Shown here in pieces: positions 1-9,705 of a stretch of 64,000 bases of DNA (position 1 is its first letter; each line of letters starts with the position of its first letter). This DNA is from Blepharisma japonicum (taxonomy: Eukaryota > Ciliophora > Heterotrichea > Heterotrichida > Blepharismidae), in the NCBI GenBank assembly GCA_949751835.1, contig CATKHK010000047.1:286977-350976 (forward strand). Reading direction: 5' to 3'. Position numbers and translations under genes: made by a program. The notes beneath the pieces are model-generated. The model made no database searches. It saw only the letters and a program-made list of their open reading frames with translations, and had not been told where the DNA came from.

Positions 1-253
1 ATTTAATTTTTCAGTGATTATTTATGATTATCAGTCAAATGATAATATACATTTATTTAAAATATATATATTTTTTCTTACTGAATATTATCCATTTACC
101 ATATCCAAATTTACCCTCTATTTTTACAGCGATCTTATATATTCCCTTTCTTTTCTTTATTTCATTTTTTCAATATCTTTATCCTCTCTCGTTTAACCTA
201 ATAAATCACTGTCAGTTTTCATCTCTTAAATTCTTTATTATTAGAACAATAAA
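1..253. other. AT-rich non-coding stretch at window start
   Basis: Very AT-rich sequence upstream of the first gene. Short open frames here are rich in Phe, Ile, Leu and Tyr with no recognisable motif and are best explained by base composition. No telomeric repeat is present, so the window starts inside a contig. Confidence 0.5.
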
Positions 254-637
254 ATGGAACAAACAATTAATCCTAGGCGGAAACCAATGACTAGATTAAA
301 CCTCCAAGATACCCAGCAGGTCCCACAGTTATCTTTCTGTGAGTCTCCCAAGCACATCCCAAAACTACGAATTCCTTCGTCAAATGTGAACAAAAGTGAT
401 TATTTATCCCCTCGCTTGAGGAAACGAGCGGAAACTCAAAGTTTGGCTGATGTTTCCTTCAGTTTTGATCATGGAGATCTCAGAACACCAAGGTGCATCA
501 AGGCTAACCATGGAATTGACATTTTACCCAGTCCACGAATTAATTATACCTCGAGACAACATCGAAGTTCAGTAACTTTTATTAACAAGAGAGCAATTGC
601 TACCAATTTGTTATTAGACACTTTTCCACATATGTAA
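254..637 (+). CDS. Small basic protein of unknown function
   Basis: A 127-residue frame from ATG (254) to TAA. It is rich in Ser, Arg, Pro and Asn with several SPR/TPR-type phosphosite-like motifs (LSPRLRKR, RTPRC, PSPRIN), and has no membrane segment or known domain that I recognise. The base composition is clearly less AT-rich than its flanks, which supports coding. No 15-nt intron is evident near the end. Function unknown; probably a disordered, possibly phosphorylated protein. Confidence 0.6.
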   Translation: MEQTINPRRKPMTRLNLQDTQQVPQLSFCESPKHIPKLRIPSSNVNKSDYLSPRLRKRAETQSLADVSFSFDHGDLRTPRCIKANHGIDILPSPRINYTSRQHRSSVTFINKRAIATNLLLDTFPHM

Positions 638-1065
638 TCTTGCAAAGAAGGTTGAGATTTATAAATTCAGTAGATATCTAAGTAAAACAGATATAAATAA
701 AATCGAATAATTCAAATTTATGGATTTCCTAATTTTGAGGTGGGTAAAGTATTGTTTTGAGTTTAATAAAAAATCAAGCTAATTTAAAAATAAAATAAAA
801 TTATTATTAATAGAACTTAAATTAGCAATCTAATTCAAATATATCGTTGATTCTTAATTTTAAAAAAATTGGATAATTTTCTCATTTTCTCATATTCATA
901 ATTTTATCAAAAATGTTTTCACGATTTTAGGGCCTTGGAAGGTTTAATGATAATCTAATAATAATGGTAAATTTTGGTGCTTTCATAACCGAATAAGTAA
1001 AAAATGAGCACAGTAATTAGATCACATTCCATTTATCGAAATATTTGATGATGTAGATTATAATA
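638..1065. other. Intergenic, nothing recognised
   Basis: About 430 bp of AT-rich DNA between two same-strand genes. I see no open frame, RNA gene or repeat in it. Confidence 0.5.
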
Positions 1066-2025
1066 ATGGAGACTTGCTGGAGTCAATTCGGAGCGAGCTG
1101 GTGCGTATGTTTATATTTATTTGCAGCAGTTTCATTCTCTATTTTCACTTTTACAGTACCCTTAATTTAGATTTTCCAAATTGTCTATTATATTCGACAC
1201 ACCGAAAAAACAATTAAGCGTCATCTATTAGTTCTTTGTGTCACTTCTGCTCAGTGTCTAGTAATGACAACTCATTATTTAATAGTGGGAGATGATTATA
1301 ATATCTTGTACATGCTAATGGAATATATGCAATTCGTTTTCTATACCAGCATTTGCTACTATTTCTCTTTTCAAGTGTATTCACTCGTCGGGCATTTAAG
1401 TCGAATTGATAGACTAGGATCCTGCTTGCTTGGGTGCAATTTTTTATATTTATCAGGCTGCGCTCTTTATTTCGTAATTGAACAGTTTAATGATAAAGAC
1501 ATATATAGCTGCAGGACAGGGCTTTGGCTTTTTATGAGATCCAATAGCTTTGTCTTAACTTCTGTTTTTATTATGATTGGGCTCAGAACAAGAAAGCAGC
1601 TTAGAGTTGTCAGCACTTCTACGATTTTTATTACAAATCTAGACAAAGAGAAACAATTATGGTGAAATCTAATCAGGTATTTACTAATGATTATCTTTAC
1701 TTCAAGCACAGCTAGTTTTTTCAACAATATTTATTACTTTATAAATACAAAGCCTAATTGTAATGAATATTTTGACGGAAACCAGAGCTTAAACATTTTT
1801 TTGTTTGCAATGACAAGGGTCGTATCTCATTATTTACCAATCACAGCGTGCCTCTATGTCTTTTGGAATAGCATGAAACCAACACCTATAGATAAACGTG
1901 TAAATATTAAGTAGGATAATCTGTTGGAGAGCTTCGAAACCTCGCCAAGGGATTTATATGAAAGCCTTGCACAGTCGCGATTACGATTCAGCTCAGTTAT
2001 AAGCAAAGAATCATTTTATAATTAG
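1066..2025 (+). CDS. Multi-span membrane protein, two 15-nt introns
   Basis: Begins METCWSQFGASWCVCLYLFA and reads to TAG at 2023-2025 once two introns are removed: 1156-1170 (GTACCCTTAATTTAG) and 1900-1914 (GTAAATATTAAGTAG). The second intron ends in the TAG that otherwise looks like the stop; after it the frame goes on through DNLLESFETSPRDLYESLAQ to the real stop. One in-frame TGA (after KEKQLW) is read as Trp. The 309-residue product has about six or seven hydrophobic segments (for example around LFAAVSFSIF, LLVLCVTSAQCLV, CYYFSF, LLGCNFLYLSGCALYFV, IIFTSSTASFF) and a polar C-terminal tail, a serpentine layout. I cannot assign it to a receptor family. Confidence 0.8.
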
Positions 2026-2054
2026 TTTAAATTGTATTTTTATGAATAACAAAT

Positions 2055-3116
2055 ATGCGACCTAGCAAATCTAAAGAGCCTTCTAATAGTGCAATAAATG
2101 CAGCAGCTCTGCAAGACCATTTATTAAGATCGCTGGGGTTTAATAATGTTGAACTTCAGCCTTCAACTGTGAAACCAAAATCAAAACCTCTTGCATCATT
2201 TGGAAGAAAAATCGTAAATGATAGGAAAAATCATTTAAAAATCAAGCCTCATGATAGTGATATAGAAGAAATAAGGCAAAGAGCCCAAAATTTCCAAAAT
2301 AAACTAACACTTGCACAGAGACTAGGATTAATTGAAAAACCAGCACCTCCTTTAAATGAAGATCAATGACTTAGGGTGGAGCAAAAAGCACAGTCAAGAG
2401 GAGAACACAAAGGATGCTGCCCAATTTGCCAAGAAGTGTTTGGGAGGGCTCCTAGTGTCATTTTAAGCTGCACTCACGTTTTTCATAAACAATGCTTGCA
2501 AAGTTTTGAAAAATACGCAAAAATCAAAGTATGCCCTATCTGCAGAAGAAATTCTTATGAAAAGAAGAATTATCATAAAACTGAAGAGTTTTATAGAGAA
2601 CAGTGTGCTATAAAGATACAAGCTTATTATAGAGGTTACAGAGCTCGAAAAGCTTATATGGAGCATCTCAGATTAAACCCTCCTCAGCATCCTTTGGTTA
2701 GGAGAAAATACTTTGGGCAGCAGCTGCATGGATTGACTGATAAATTGACAGAGGACATGGATAGAAGAGAAAGATCTATTGAATTTTTATTCAGGCAGCT
2801 TGATGAGCAGCAGGAGGCTTCTCGACAAGTTTTTCAAGCTTTTCAACGGCAGCAAGCAAGAACTGGATCTCAAGCTCAGCAAAATAGAGAAAATTTGGAA
2901 CAATGGGAGCATATTAAGCATCAAGCTTTAATAAGAAACGATAAAGAGTGTTCAATCTGTTTGCAATCTTTTCAAGACAGAAGAGAAAAATGTGTACTGT
3001 CTTGCTCTCATGTATTTCATTCAAAATGTATAGAAGGCTTTGAGTATTTTGATATCCACAGAGAGCATCATTGTCCAGTATGCAGACAACAATACTTAAG
3101 AACAATATTTCCTTAA
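2055..3116 (+). CDS. RNF32: RNF32-like protein: two RING-H2 fingers and an IQ motif
   Basis: A 353-residue protein, close to the size of animal RNF32. TGA at codon 105 is Trp, so the frame from ATG 2055 is continuous. RING-H2 finger 1 lies at about residues 122-164 (CPICQEVF ... CTHVFHKQC ... CPIC); an IQ motif follows at about 185-205 (IKIQAYYRGYRARKAY), and a second RING-H2 finger at about 299-346 (CSICLQSF ... CSHVFHSKC ... CPVC). This RING-IQ-RING order is that of RNF32, a presumed E3 ubiquitin ligase in animals with a link to sperm; the IQ motif should bind calmodulin or an EF-hand relative. All zinc ligands are present in both fingers. Substrate unknown. Confidence 0.88.
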
Positions 3117-3220
3117 TTTATTATTGTAAAATGAATTTACATCAATTTGTATATAAACCTATAAGGATTTTTATATATGAATATTAATTAGGATTTGCAG
3201 ACATTTTTAAGAGTATTAAA

Positions 3221-4513
3221 ATGATATCTCAACTTTTTGTTCTTTCCGCGCGCGGAGATAATATCATAACAAGAGATTTCCGAGGCGACCTTATTAAAGG
3301 CACAAATGAAATATTTTTCAGAAGAGCCAAATTTTGGAAAGGAGACCCTCCTCCTGTATTCAATATTGAAGGAATAAATTTCTTACACATAAAAAGAAGC
3401 GGATTATATTTGGTAGCTACCTCCCTTCACAATATTTCTCCCTCATTTGTATTTGAGATGCTTTATAGGCTGGTTACAGTGATAAAAGATTTCTGTGGAG
3501 TTCTGACAGAAGAAGCCATTAGGAAAAATTTTGTGCTTGTATATGAGATCATTGATGAAATGATAGATTATGGTTACCCTCAAAGCACATCTACTGAACA
3601 AGTAAGACCTTTTATTGTAAATGATGCTATTCCTGTAGAGCAGACTGCTACAAGATTTGCACCTGGATTTCTAACTCCAAATACAGTCTCTTATACAGAA
3701 CGTCAAAGACCGATGCCCACAAATAGCTCAAAGAAGCAGAAAAATGAGATTTTCGTAGATATTTTAGAAAAAGTGTCAGTATTATTCAACTCAAATGGAT
3801 ATATACTAAACTCAGCCATTGATGGCTGCATTCAAATGAAATCATACTTAAAAAACAACCCACAGTTAAGGCTTGCATTGAATGATGATTTAGTAATAGG
3901 GAGAAATAATGGAAATTATGGAAGCACTGTCCTTGATGACTGTAATTTTCATGAATGTGTGAATTCGAATGAGTTCAATGAGTTTAAAATTTTAACAATA
4001 AATCCTCCAGATGGAGAATTTGTAGTCATGAATTATAGGATTAGAGGAGATTATCAGACACCGTTTAGGATTTTCCCATTTGTTGAAGTGTTGACTCCAT
4101 ATAAGCTGGAACTGCTGGTGAAGGTTAAATCGTGCTTTCCTGAAGCACAGTATGGGTCTAATGTAGCTGTAAGAGTGAATTTGCCGAAAAGCTCGTCATC
4201 TGTGGCATTTGAAATGCCAAAAGGGCTAAGTGCGCAGCAATCTGAGTATAGAGACCAAGATAAAATTGCTGAGTGGACTATTAAGAAGTTTCCAGGTGGG
4301 GCGGAATATGCAGTAAAAATAAAAGTAAGCTTAACTTCTCCTTCAGGATCTAAAGAAATTGGCCCAATTTCGATGAATTTTGAGATACCAATGTACAATG
4401 TATCGAATTTGCAAGTTAAATATCTGAGAATTGCTGATCAAGGAAAGGTCTCATCTCCGTGCAGATGGGTGAGATATGTGACTCAGTCAAGCTCTTATGT
4501 TTGTAGAGTTTAA
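3221..4513 (+). CDS. AP4M1: AP-4 complex mu subunit
   Basis: A 430-residue medium adaptin starting MISQLFVLSARGDNIITRDF, which matches the AP-4 mu start better than mu1, mu2 or mu3. The N-terminal longin-like part (about 1-140, with the motif YEIIDEMIDYGYPQSTSTE) is followed by the C-terminal mu homology domain (about 170-430) that binds tyrosine sorting signals. It should act in TGN export as part of the AP-4 tetramer. No introns and no TGA codons. The N-terminal coding region contains a perfect 12-bp GC palindrome at 3245-3256. Confidence 0.93.
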   Translation: MISQLFVLSARGDNIITRDFRGDLIKGTNEIFFRRAKFWKGDPPPVFNIEGINFLHIKRSGLYLVATSLHNISPSFVFEMLYRLVTVIKDFCGVLTEEAIRKNFVLVYEIIDEMIDYGYPQSTSTEQVRPFIVNDAIPVEQTATRFAPGFLTPNTVSYTERQRPMPTNSSKKQKNEIFVDILEKVSVLFNSNGYILNSAIDGCIQMKSYLKNNPQLRLALNDDLVIGRNNGNYGSTVLDDCNFHECVNSNEFNEFKILTINPPDGEFVVMNYRIRGDYQTPFRIFPFVEVLTPYKLELLVKVKSCFPEAQYGSNVAVRVNLPKSSSSVAFEMPKGLSAQQSEYRDQDKIAEWTIKKFPGGAEYAVKIKVSLTSPSGSKEIGPISMNFEIPMYNVSNLQVKYLRIADQGKVSSPCRWVRYVTQSSSYVCRV

Positions 4514-4589
4514 GAAGATATTTTAATCATTTAATTGAAACTAAGCTTATTCTATACAAATAAAGTTAAATTATTTTTATTTACAGAGA

Positions 4590-5102
4590 TTAGTTGGCAA
4601 AGTCTTCGCTATTAGAAGACCCAGGAAGCTTCTTTCTATATTTAGTCCTAATAACCGCACCTTTGGGAATGTCATTATTATTTTCAAAGTTGTTTTTAAC
4701 CAAATTATTGTATTCAGGATCATTTGAAGAGCTTGGAAAGTCATTATTAACGACGTCGCCTCATAAAGGATCCCATCCTAGTCTTCCAGCCTCTTCCATA
4801 ACATCGCTTGGGACTATATTAATGATATATTGCTTTGGAGAATGGTCAGGAAATAGCTTTTTATGAAGCTGTGAAGGGAAGTTATCGTTTGAGTCTGGTA
4901 GAAACTCGATGGAGAGTCTTCTTATAGCAAGATGACTTGTTATCTGAAGCAATGGGGATTCTTCCAAGCTGTGAGGACTCATATATCCATTCAATTCAAC
5001 GCAAGCGTTTAATGATCCTCTACGCTGTCGATTCATAAACTCTTCAATTGTGGAATACGCTCGAACCTGGGGAGTCGAATAGCCCTGAAAATCTGAAATC
5101 AT
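4590..5102 (-). CDS. Unknown 170-residue protein
   Basis: Starts MISDFQGYSTPQVRAYSTIE at 5102. A TGA at 4758-4760 is read as Trp (GWDPLW), and the frame continues to TAA at 4590-4592. The middle section (LLQITSHLAIRRLSIEFLPD, YIINIVPSDVMEEAGRLGWDP) looks folded, whereas the last 50 residues are Asn-rich. No known domain recognised. It lies convergent with the AP-4 mu gene, 76 bp apart. Confidence 0.7.
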
Positions 5103-5962
5103 TTTTTATATATGGCATTTATTTAATGAAATTACTGAACAGAATCCCAAGTTTTTTAAAATCTAAGTGAAGAATATTTAGAAACTATTTAAGAAATTAT
5201 TAAGTCACTCTAAGCCCACTGATTGATATAATGCATTGGCTTAATAAATTAAGCAAAATAATATTAAATTTTTTTGCTAATAAATTGTGATTTGCAATTT
5301 AATTTTTTTTTAGTCAGCCAAAAAATTCAATGTTTTTTAAAATTAGCATTGATGTTTTGATAATAGTCATAGATTACTCAAAATATATAAAGAAGTTGAG
5401 GTTAGCTTTATGATTTGTATTAGATTAATTATGTTTAATTATTTCTTTTAAATAAAGACTCATTACTAAAATATATATCTTTGACTTTTCCCGTATAGGC
5501 CAGATTTTTATATATATTATTCATATTCATTATATAAATGGACAAAACCATTTAAAAAAGATCCAATTTTGGGAAAACCCATCTCCATAATCAAGAAGCA
5601 AAAATTTTTAAAAAATATTCTCAATTATCATAGCAAAATCTCTAACTATTATATTAAATTTTTCACTTTGTATCAGAAGACATAAATTATAAATTTCATG
5701 ACTTTAATTTAGCTAATACAAAGAATTTCAAATAATTCCTAACAAAGTATTCCTGATATATATAGTTGAATTTTCATCAACTGAATTTAAATTGAGAGAT
5801 ATTAGTACAAGCTAGAAGTTCAATTACTTATAGTGTCTAGTTTCACTCTTAGTAAAAGGCTTGACCGGAAATAGTGATATCACGGGTCATCTTGCCACTT
5901 TAATATGATAAATTATGAGCTACATTCCAAATCAATTAAAAAAATTAAGAAAATAAACCACT
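5103..5962. other. Long AT-rich intergenic region
   Basis: 860 bp between two minus-strand genes. Most of it is low-complexity AT-rich DNA with no open frame. The one exception is a GC-richer patch at about 5825-5896 that contains an inverted repeat, listed separately. Confidence 0.5.
5858..5896. other. GC-richer inverted repeat, possible structured RNA
   Basis: GGC-TTGACC at 5858-5866 pairs with GGGTCA at 5884-5889 and GCC at 5894-5896, giving an 8-bp interrupted stem. The loop contains the perfect 10-bp palindrome GTGATATCAC (5874-5883). The patch stands out from the AT-rich surroundings. It does not resemble a tRNA. It could be a small non-coding RNA, a 3'-end signal of the neighbouring minus-strand gene, or chance. 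Confidence 0.3.
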
Positions 5963-6724
5963 TTAAATTACTTTGGCTTCATTGCGGAGTTTATCAAGAA
6001 GCTGGTCAACACTTTCCACCTTTATTCCTGCTTTTCGCTTATCTGGAGGCTCAACAGACAGTGTTTGGTAGCCAGGAGTCAAGTCAACGCCAAGCCTGTC
6101 AGGGGTTAATGTTTCCAATGGCTTTTTCTTAGCTTTCATTATTGCAGGGATTGCAGTAAATCTAGGGGTATTTAGTCTTAAATCGCACGTTAAAACAGCA
6201 GGAGGAGGAAACTCTATGGTCTGCAAGCCGCCGTCTATTTCTCTTGTTGCCCTTACCGTTTGATTTATTTCTAATTTATTCAAAAAAGTTGCCTGAGGCC
6301 ATGCAAGTAGCCCAGCTAGCAGCTGTCCTACCTGGTTGCTATCTGAGTCAATTGACTGTTTTCCAAGGAGCACTAAATTATAATTATCTCTTGCTATAAG
6401 AGCTCTGAAAATTTGTGCAATGCTTAATGGGAGAATATCTCTATCAATTCTTTCTTCAACGTGAACATGTACAGCTTTATCTGCTCCCATTGCAAGTGCA
6501 GCTCTAAGGACATCAGAAGCTTGTTTAGGACCAATAGTTAATACAGTAACCTCTGATGCTTTTCCTGATTCTTTCAATCTGACTGCCTCTTCAACAGCAA
6601 TTTCACAAAAAGGATTCATAGCCATCTTCACAGTACTGAGATCTACACCTGAGTTATCAGGGAGTAAGCGAACTTTAGCATAAGCATCAATAACTCTTTT
6701 AGCACCTACAAGAACTTTGAGCAT
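5963..6724 (-). CDS. ETFB: Electron transfer flavoprotein beta subunit
   Basis: 253 residues, against about 255 in animals. The start MLKVLVGAKRVIDAYAKVRL and the motifs MNPFCEIAVEEAVRLKE, LRAALAMGADKAVHV, LLGKQSIDSDSNQVGQLLA and DLRLNTPRFTAIPAIMKAKK are all diagnostic. With ETFA it carries electrons from mitochondrial acyl-CoA and other dehydrogenases to ETF-QO; the beta subunit binds AMP. The frame ends without the longer mitochondrial presequence some proteins have, as is usual for ETFB. It is divergent from the RING gene at 6811, with 86 bp between the starts. Confidence 0.95.
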   Translation of the reverse strand: MLKVLVGAKRVIDAYAKVRLLPDNSGVDLSTVKMAMNPFCEIAVEEAVRLKESGKASEVTVLTIGPKQASDVLRAALAMGADKAVHVHVEERIDRDILPLSIAQIFRALIARDNYNLVLLGKQSIDSDSNQVGQLLAGLLAWPQATFLNKLEINQTVRATREIDGGLQTIEFPPPAVLTCDLRLNTPRFTAIPAIMKAKKKPLETLTPDRLGVDLTPGYQTLSVEPPDKRKAGIKVESVDQLLDKLRNEAKVI

Positions 6725-6810
6725 ATTTATAATTTAATTGCATTTAATTTGATATTCTGCTAAACTTTATATATTTATTTTCAGCATTATATCTTAAATA
6801 AGTCAAAAAC

Positions 6811-7551
6811 ATGGAGAAGTCTCCGGATTTCCGAATTCGAAATAAATCAACTAATTCGCGATTTACAGCGCAAGTAGGAAAAAATAGACAGCGTGTCAGG
6901 AAATCGCAGTCAATAGTTTCAAATTGACAATCACAAATGAGTTCTATTGAGAGCGAAAGGCAAAGTGACGTGATGATGGATTCGACAGAAAATAAAGATT
7001 TTAAAATATTGCTGAAAGAGATAAGGGAATTAGATAGTAAACAAAGAAATGTAAAATATATGTAGCATATAGCCCAAGTCAGAGTTCAAATTGGTAAGCA
7101 AAAAGAACTTATAAAAAATCTCAAAAATGAAAACGAAGAATTGAAACAGCGGATTAAACGAAGGAGAAGGATTAATCCAAGGCAGCTATTAAGGATACTG
7201 CAAAACAACTTATCGCAGGAACAATATAGATTCGAAGAATTCGAACAATGACAACTAGAAATGATAATAAATCAATCATATGCTGCTGAACAAGAGATCT
7301 ACAGTAATCGGCATCATGATGAACTTCAAAATAACCTCCCTTCAGAAGAAATCGTAACTTTTATTCAGAATATTCCAATCCCCAATACTAGCTCCGACCA
7401 CCTCTGCTCAATTTGTATCAGTCTAATAAAATCCAATACAAATTCAAAAACTCTTGAAAAGTGCGGGCACAAGTTTCATCCCGAATGCATTGACAATTGA
7501 TTAATCTCCAACCCCAATTGTCCAATTTGCCACACATCAATTAATTCATAA
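6811..7551 (+). CDS. RING-H2 finger protein with a coiled coil
   Basis: 241 residues after removal of a 15-nt intron at 7051-7065 (GTAAAATATATGTAG, which supplies an apparent TAG stop). Several TGA codons are Trp, one of them inside the RING (ECIDNW). Residues 1-75 are basic and polar; about 80-140 form a charged coiled coil (KELIKNLKNENEELKQRIK, then RRRR). The C-terminal RING-H2 runs from CSICISLIKS through CGHKFHPEC to CPIC, with all eight ligands. Probably an E3 ubiquitin ligase of unknown substrate. It shares its 86-bp upstream region with ETFB. Confidence 0.85.
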
Positions 7552-7581
7552 TTACTGCATAATAAAATTTATTTTAAAAAA

Positions 7582-9705
7582 TTAACTGTATATCCAATTT
7601 TCAAATAAAAGAGTTGGAGGCCATAATGACTTAGGATTGATGTCTTGATATTTGTGATTTATTGACTCAAGCCTTGTATATTGAGGATTGCTTCTAGCCT
7701 CAAGCCAGATCTCTTTTATATGCTGAACTGCATGCTCAAATTCTTCATTTGAGTATTTTGGGAAAAATAATATTTTATCTTTGAATTCTGCAAATCTTTG
7801 AGTAAAAGCACAGCTTATATATAAGATTGCAGAAGCTAAGAGTGAAGGGGCATAAAAAATGCTATCATAAGATAGGAGCATTAAGTCTGATAAATATACG
7901 GCAATTCTATAGGTCTCTTGGTCGAGATTCAGCAATGATTGATATGCTTTCATGAAAAATAAAATAGTAGGAGACAATAATCTGAACTTCAGAAGATTTA
8001 AAATATCTTTTTCCATTGTAACTACTTGAGATGGAGAATATTCATCTGCTGTAATATAAGCGTATTCGATTGAATTTTCTTGCCGATAATATTCTTTAGA
8101 TCTTTCATGAAACACATCAGCAATTTTCATGCATGTTACTCCGACAAGCTGAAGCTTAGACCTATCAATAACCAGCTTGCCTAGGACTCTATCTATATAA
8201 CTAACTGCAAGATGAAGGGTTTCATCGCTAACTTCAAAATGGACACTTACATCAATAAGCCAATCAATTAGTATGCTTCTCATAGAGTGGCTTATATTTG
8301 ATTGAGAGTTCAAATAATTCGAAGGAAGTAGCTCAGATTCTAAAGCATGGAGCTGGGCTATATAATTAGGAATTTCAAAGTCAAAAGAAGGACGCAAGAT
8401 CTGGGGCGTTTGAGACACTAAAAATGGGTGGCTTAAAGCCATAGCAGCTGTTATTCGTGTTGCAGGGTTTGGATCTAAACATTTCTGCAATAAATCGAGC
8501 CCATCTTCTCCAATGATTTTTCCAATCTCCCTTAGCGTTGTAAAAATTTGCTCTCTTGCAGGCACAAGCTTGGCAAAAACAGTTTTAAAAGTTTTGGAGT
8601 TTTTCTGAGATATAACATCAGGGAAGTTAAAAGGAGTTCAGCTTGGAAACGATTTTGCTTGAATTGGGTAGATATCTGAAGGAACCCCAGTCGCTTTAAA
8701 AATTTTAAACAATTGTTCAATTTCGCTTTCACCATTGAATAATGCTTGGCCAGTTATTAATTCTGCCATTAGGCATCCTACAGTTCATACATCCACCTCA
8801 AAACCATATATATCTTTGCGGAATAACAGTTCAGGAGCTCTATATCATAATCTCCTTGCTTCTCTACCTGACCTATCTCTTTCTTTTGGATCTTCTGGGG
8901 TGTATTGGCCATGAGGAATTGATGTTAGCCTTGACAACGTAAAATCAGCAATTTTTACTGTTCCTGAGCCTGATATAAGAATATTGTCAGGCTTTAAGTT
9001 TCTATGAACAATTCCTTTGTTGTGTATATATTGAACTCCTTCGAACAATTGCCTGATTAAATTTTGGACGTTTTCTTTTGAAATTTTGTTCTTATCAGAT
9101 ACATTAGTTTTAATGTATTCTTTCAGATTGTATTCTTCGTAGTCTGTGCAAATGTAGACTACTTTGCCTGAGACTTCTCCGCCAATGAGTTTAACAACAT
9201 TTGGGTGTGAGAGTTCTGATAGGTAACTGATTTCTCTCAATAAGGAAGTGGGTACTCCGTCATCATAGCCAGCATTTGTTACATCTAAATACACTTTTCT
9301 AAGCATCACAGGGGCATCTAAACTTCTTAGAATCCCTCTGAAGAGCTTTCCTTTGGATCTTCGCTCGACTAAGCATTTTATGCATCTTACCATTCATTTC
9401 ATTTCTATTTGTTTTGACTCCAAATTCTTCCATAGCATTGGAGTATTGGCCAGCTGCCTTCACAATTTGGAGACTAACTGAATTTTCATCACTAAGTCTT
9501 TTGCTGGGAAAAAATCAAAAATATAAATCAGAATTTCTGTTGGAAGAGCATCAAAAGGCCTGAAGCATTTCTTTTTAGCGATTTCTTTTCCTTTCTGCTG
9601 ATTTCGATTTTCAATATTATTTAGAGACAGCTCAGACAGGCATTCCCTTTGTTTTGGTTTTCGTTTTAATAATCGATAGTTTCCTCTGAGTCCCTCTTTC
9701 TTCAT
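7582..9705 (-). CDS. F-box / CDK-like kinase / cyclin fusion protein
   Basis: One uninterrupted frame of 707 residues; each TGA (for example at LWYRAPE, DVWTVG, LWRQLA) sits where Trp is expected. F-box at about 51-95 (FDALPTEILIYIFDFF ... KLWRQLANTPMLWKNL). CDK-type kinase domain at about 120-430: a PSTAIRE-like helix VPTSLLREISYL (151-162), HPNVVKL, HRNLKPDNILI (234-244), DFT (254-256), RAPELLF and VDVWTVGCLMAELITG. A-/B-type cyclin domain at about 450-700 with MRSILIDWLIDV (475-486). Key catalytic residues differ: the VAxK lysine is Arg (R136, though K137 follows), the HRD Asp is Asn (N236), and DFG is DFT. The kinase is therefore probably weak or inactive. An SCF-linked scaffold with CDK/cyclin-like substrate docking is my inference. 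No intron seen. Confidence 0.9.

Noticed and set aside
1264-1914. Two separate membrane-protein frames
   Set aside because: They are one gene; TGA at 1663-1665 is Trp, and the apparent TAG at 1912-1914 lies in a 15-nt intron.
4594-4866. Plus-strand frame opposite the 4590-5102 gene
   Set aside because: Shadow of the minus-strand gene, without an independent start or motif.
7582-9705. Separate F-box, kinase and cyclin genes
   Set aside because: I read the codons across both junctions; there is no TAA, TAG or frame change between the parts.
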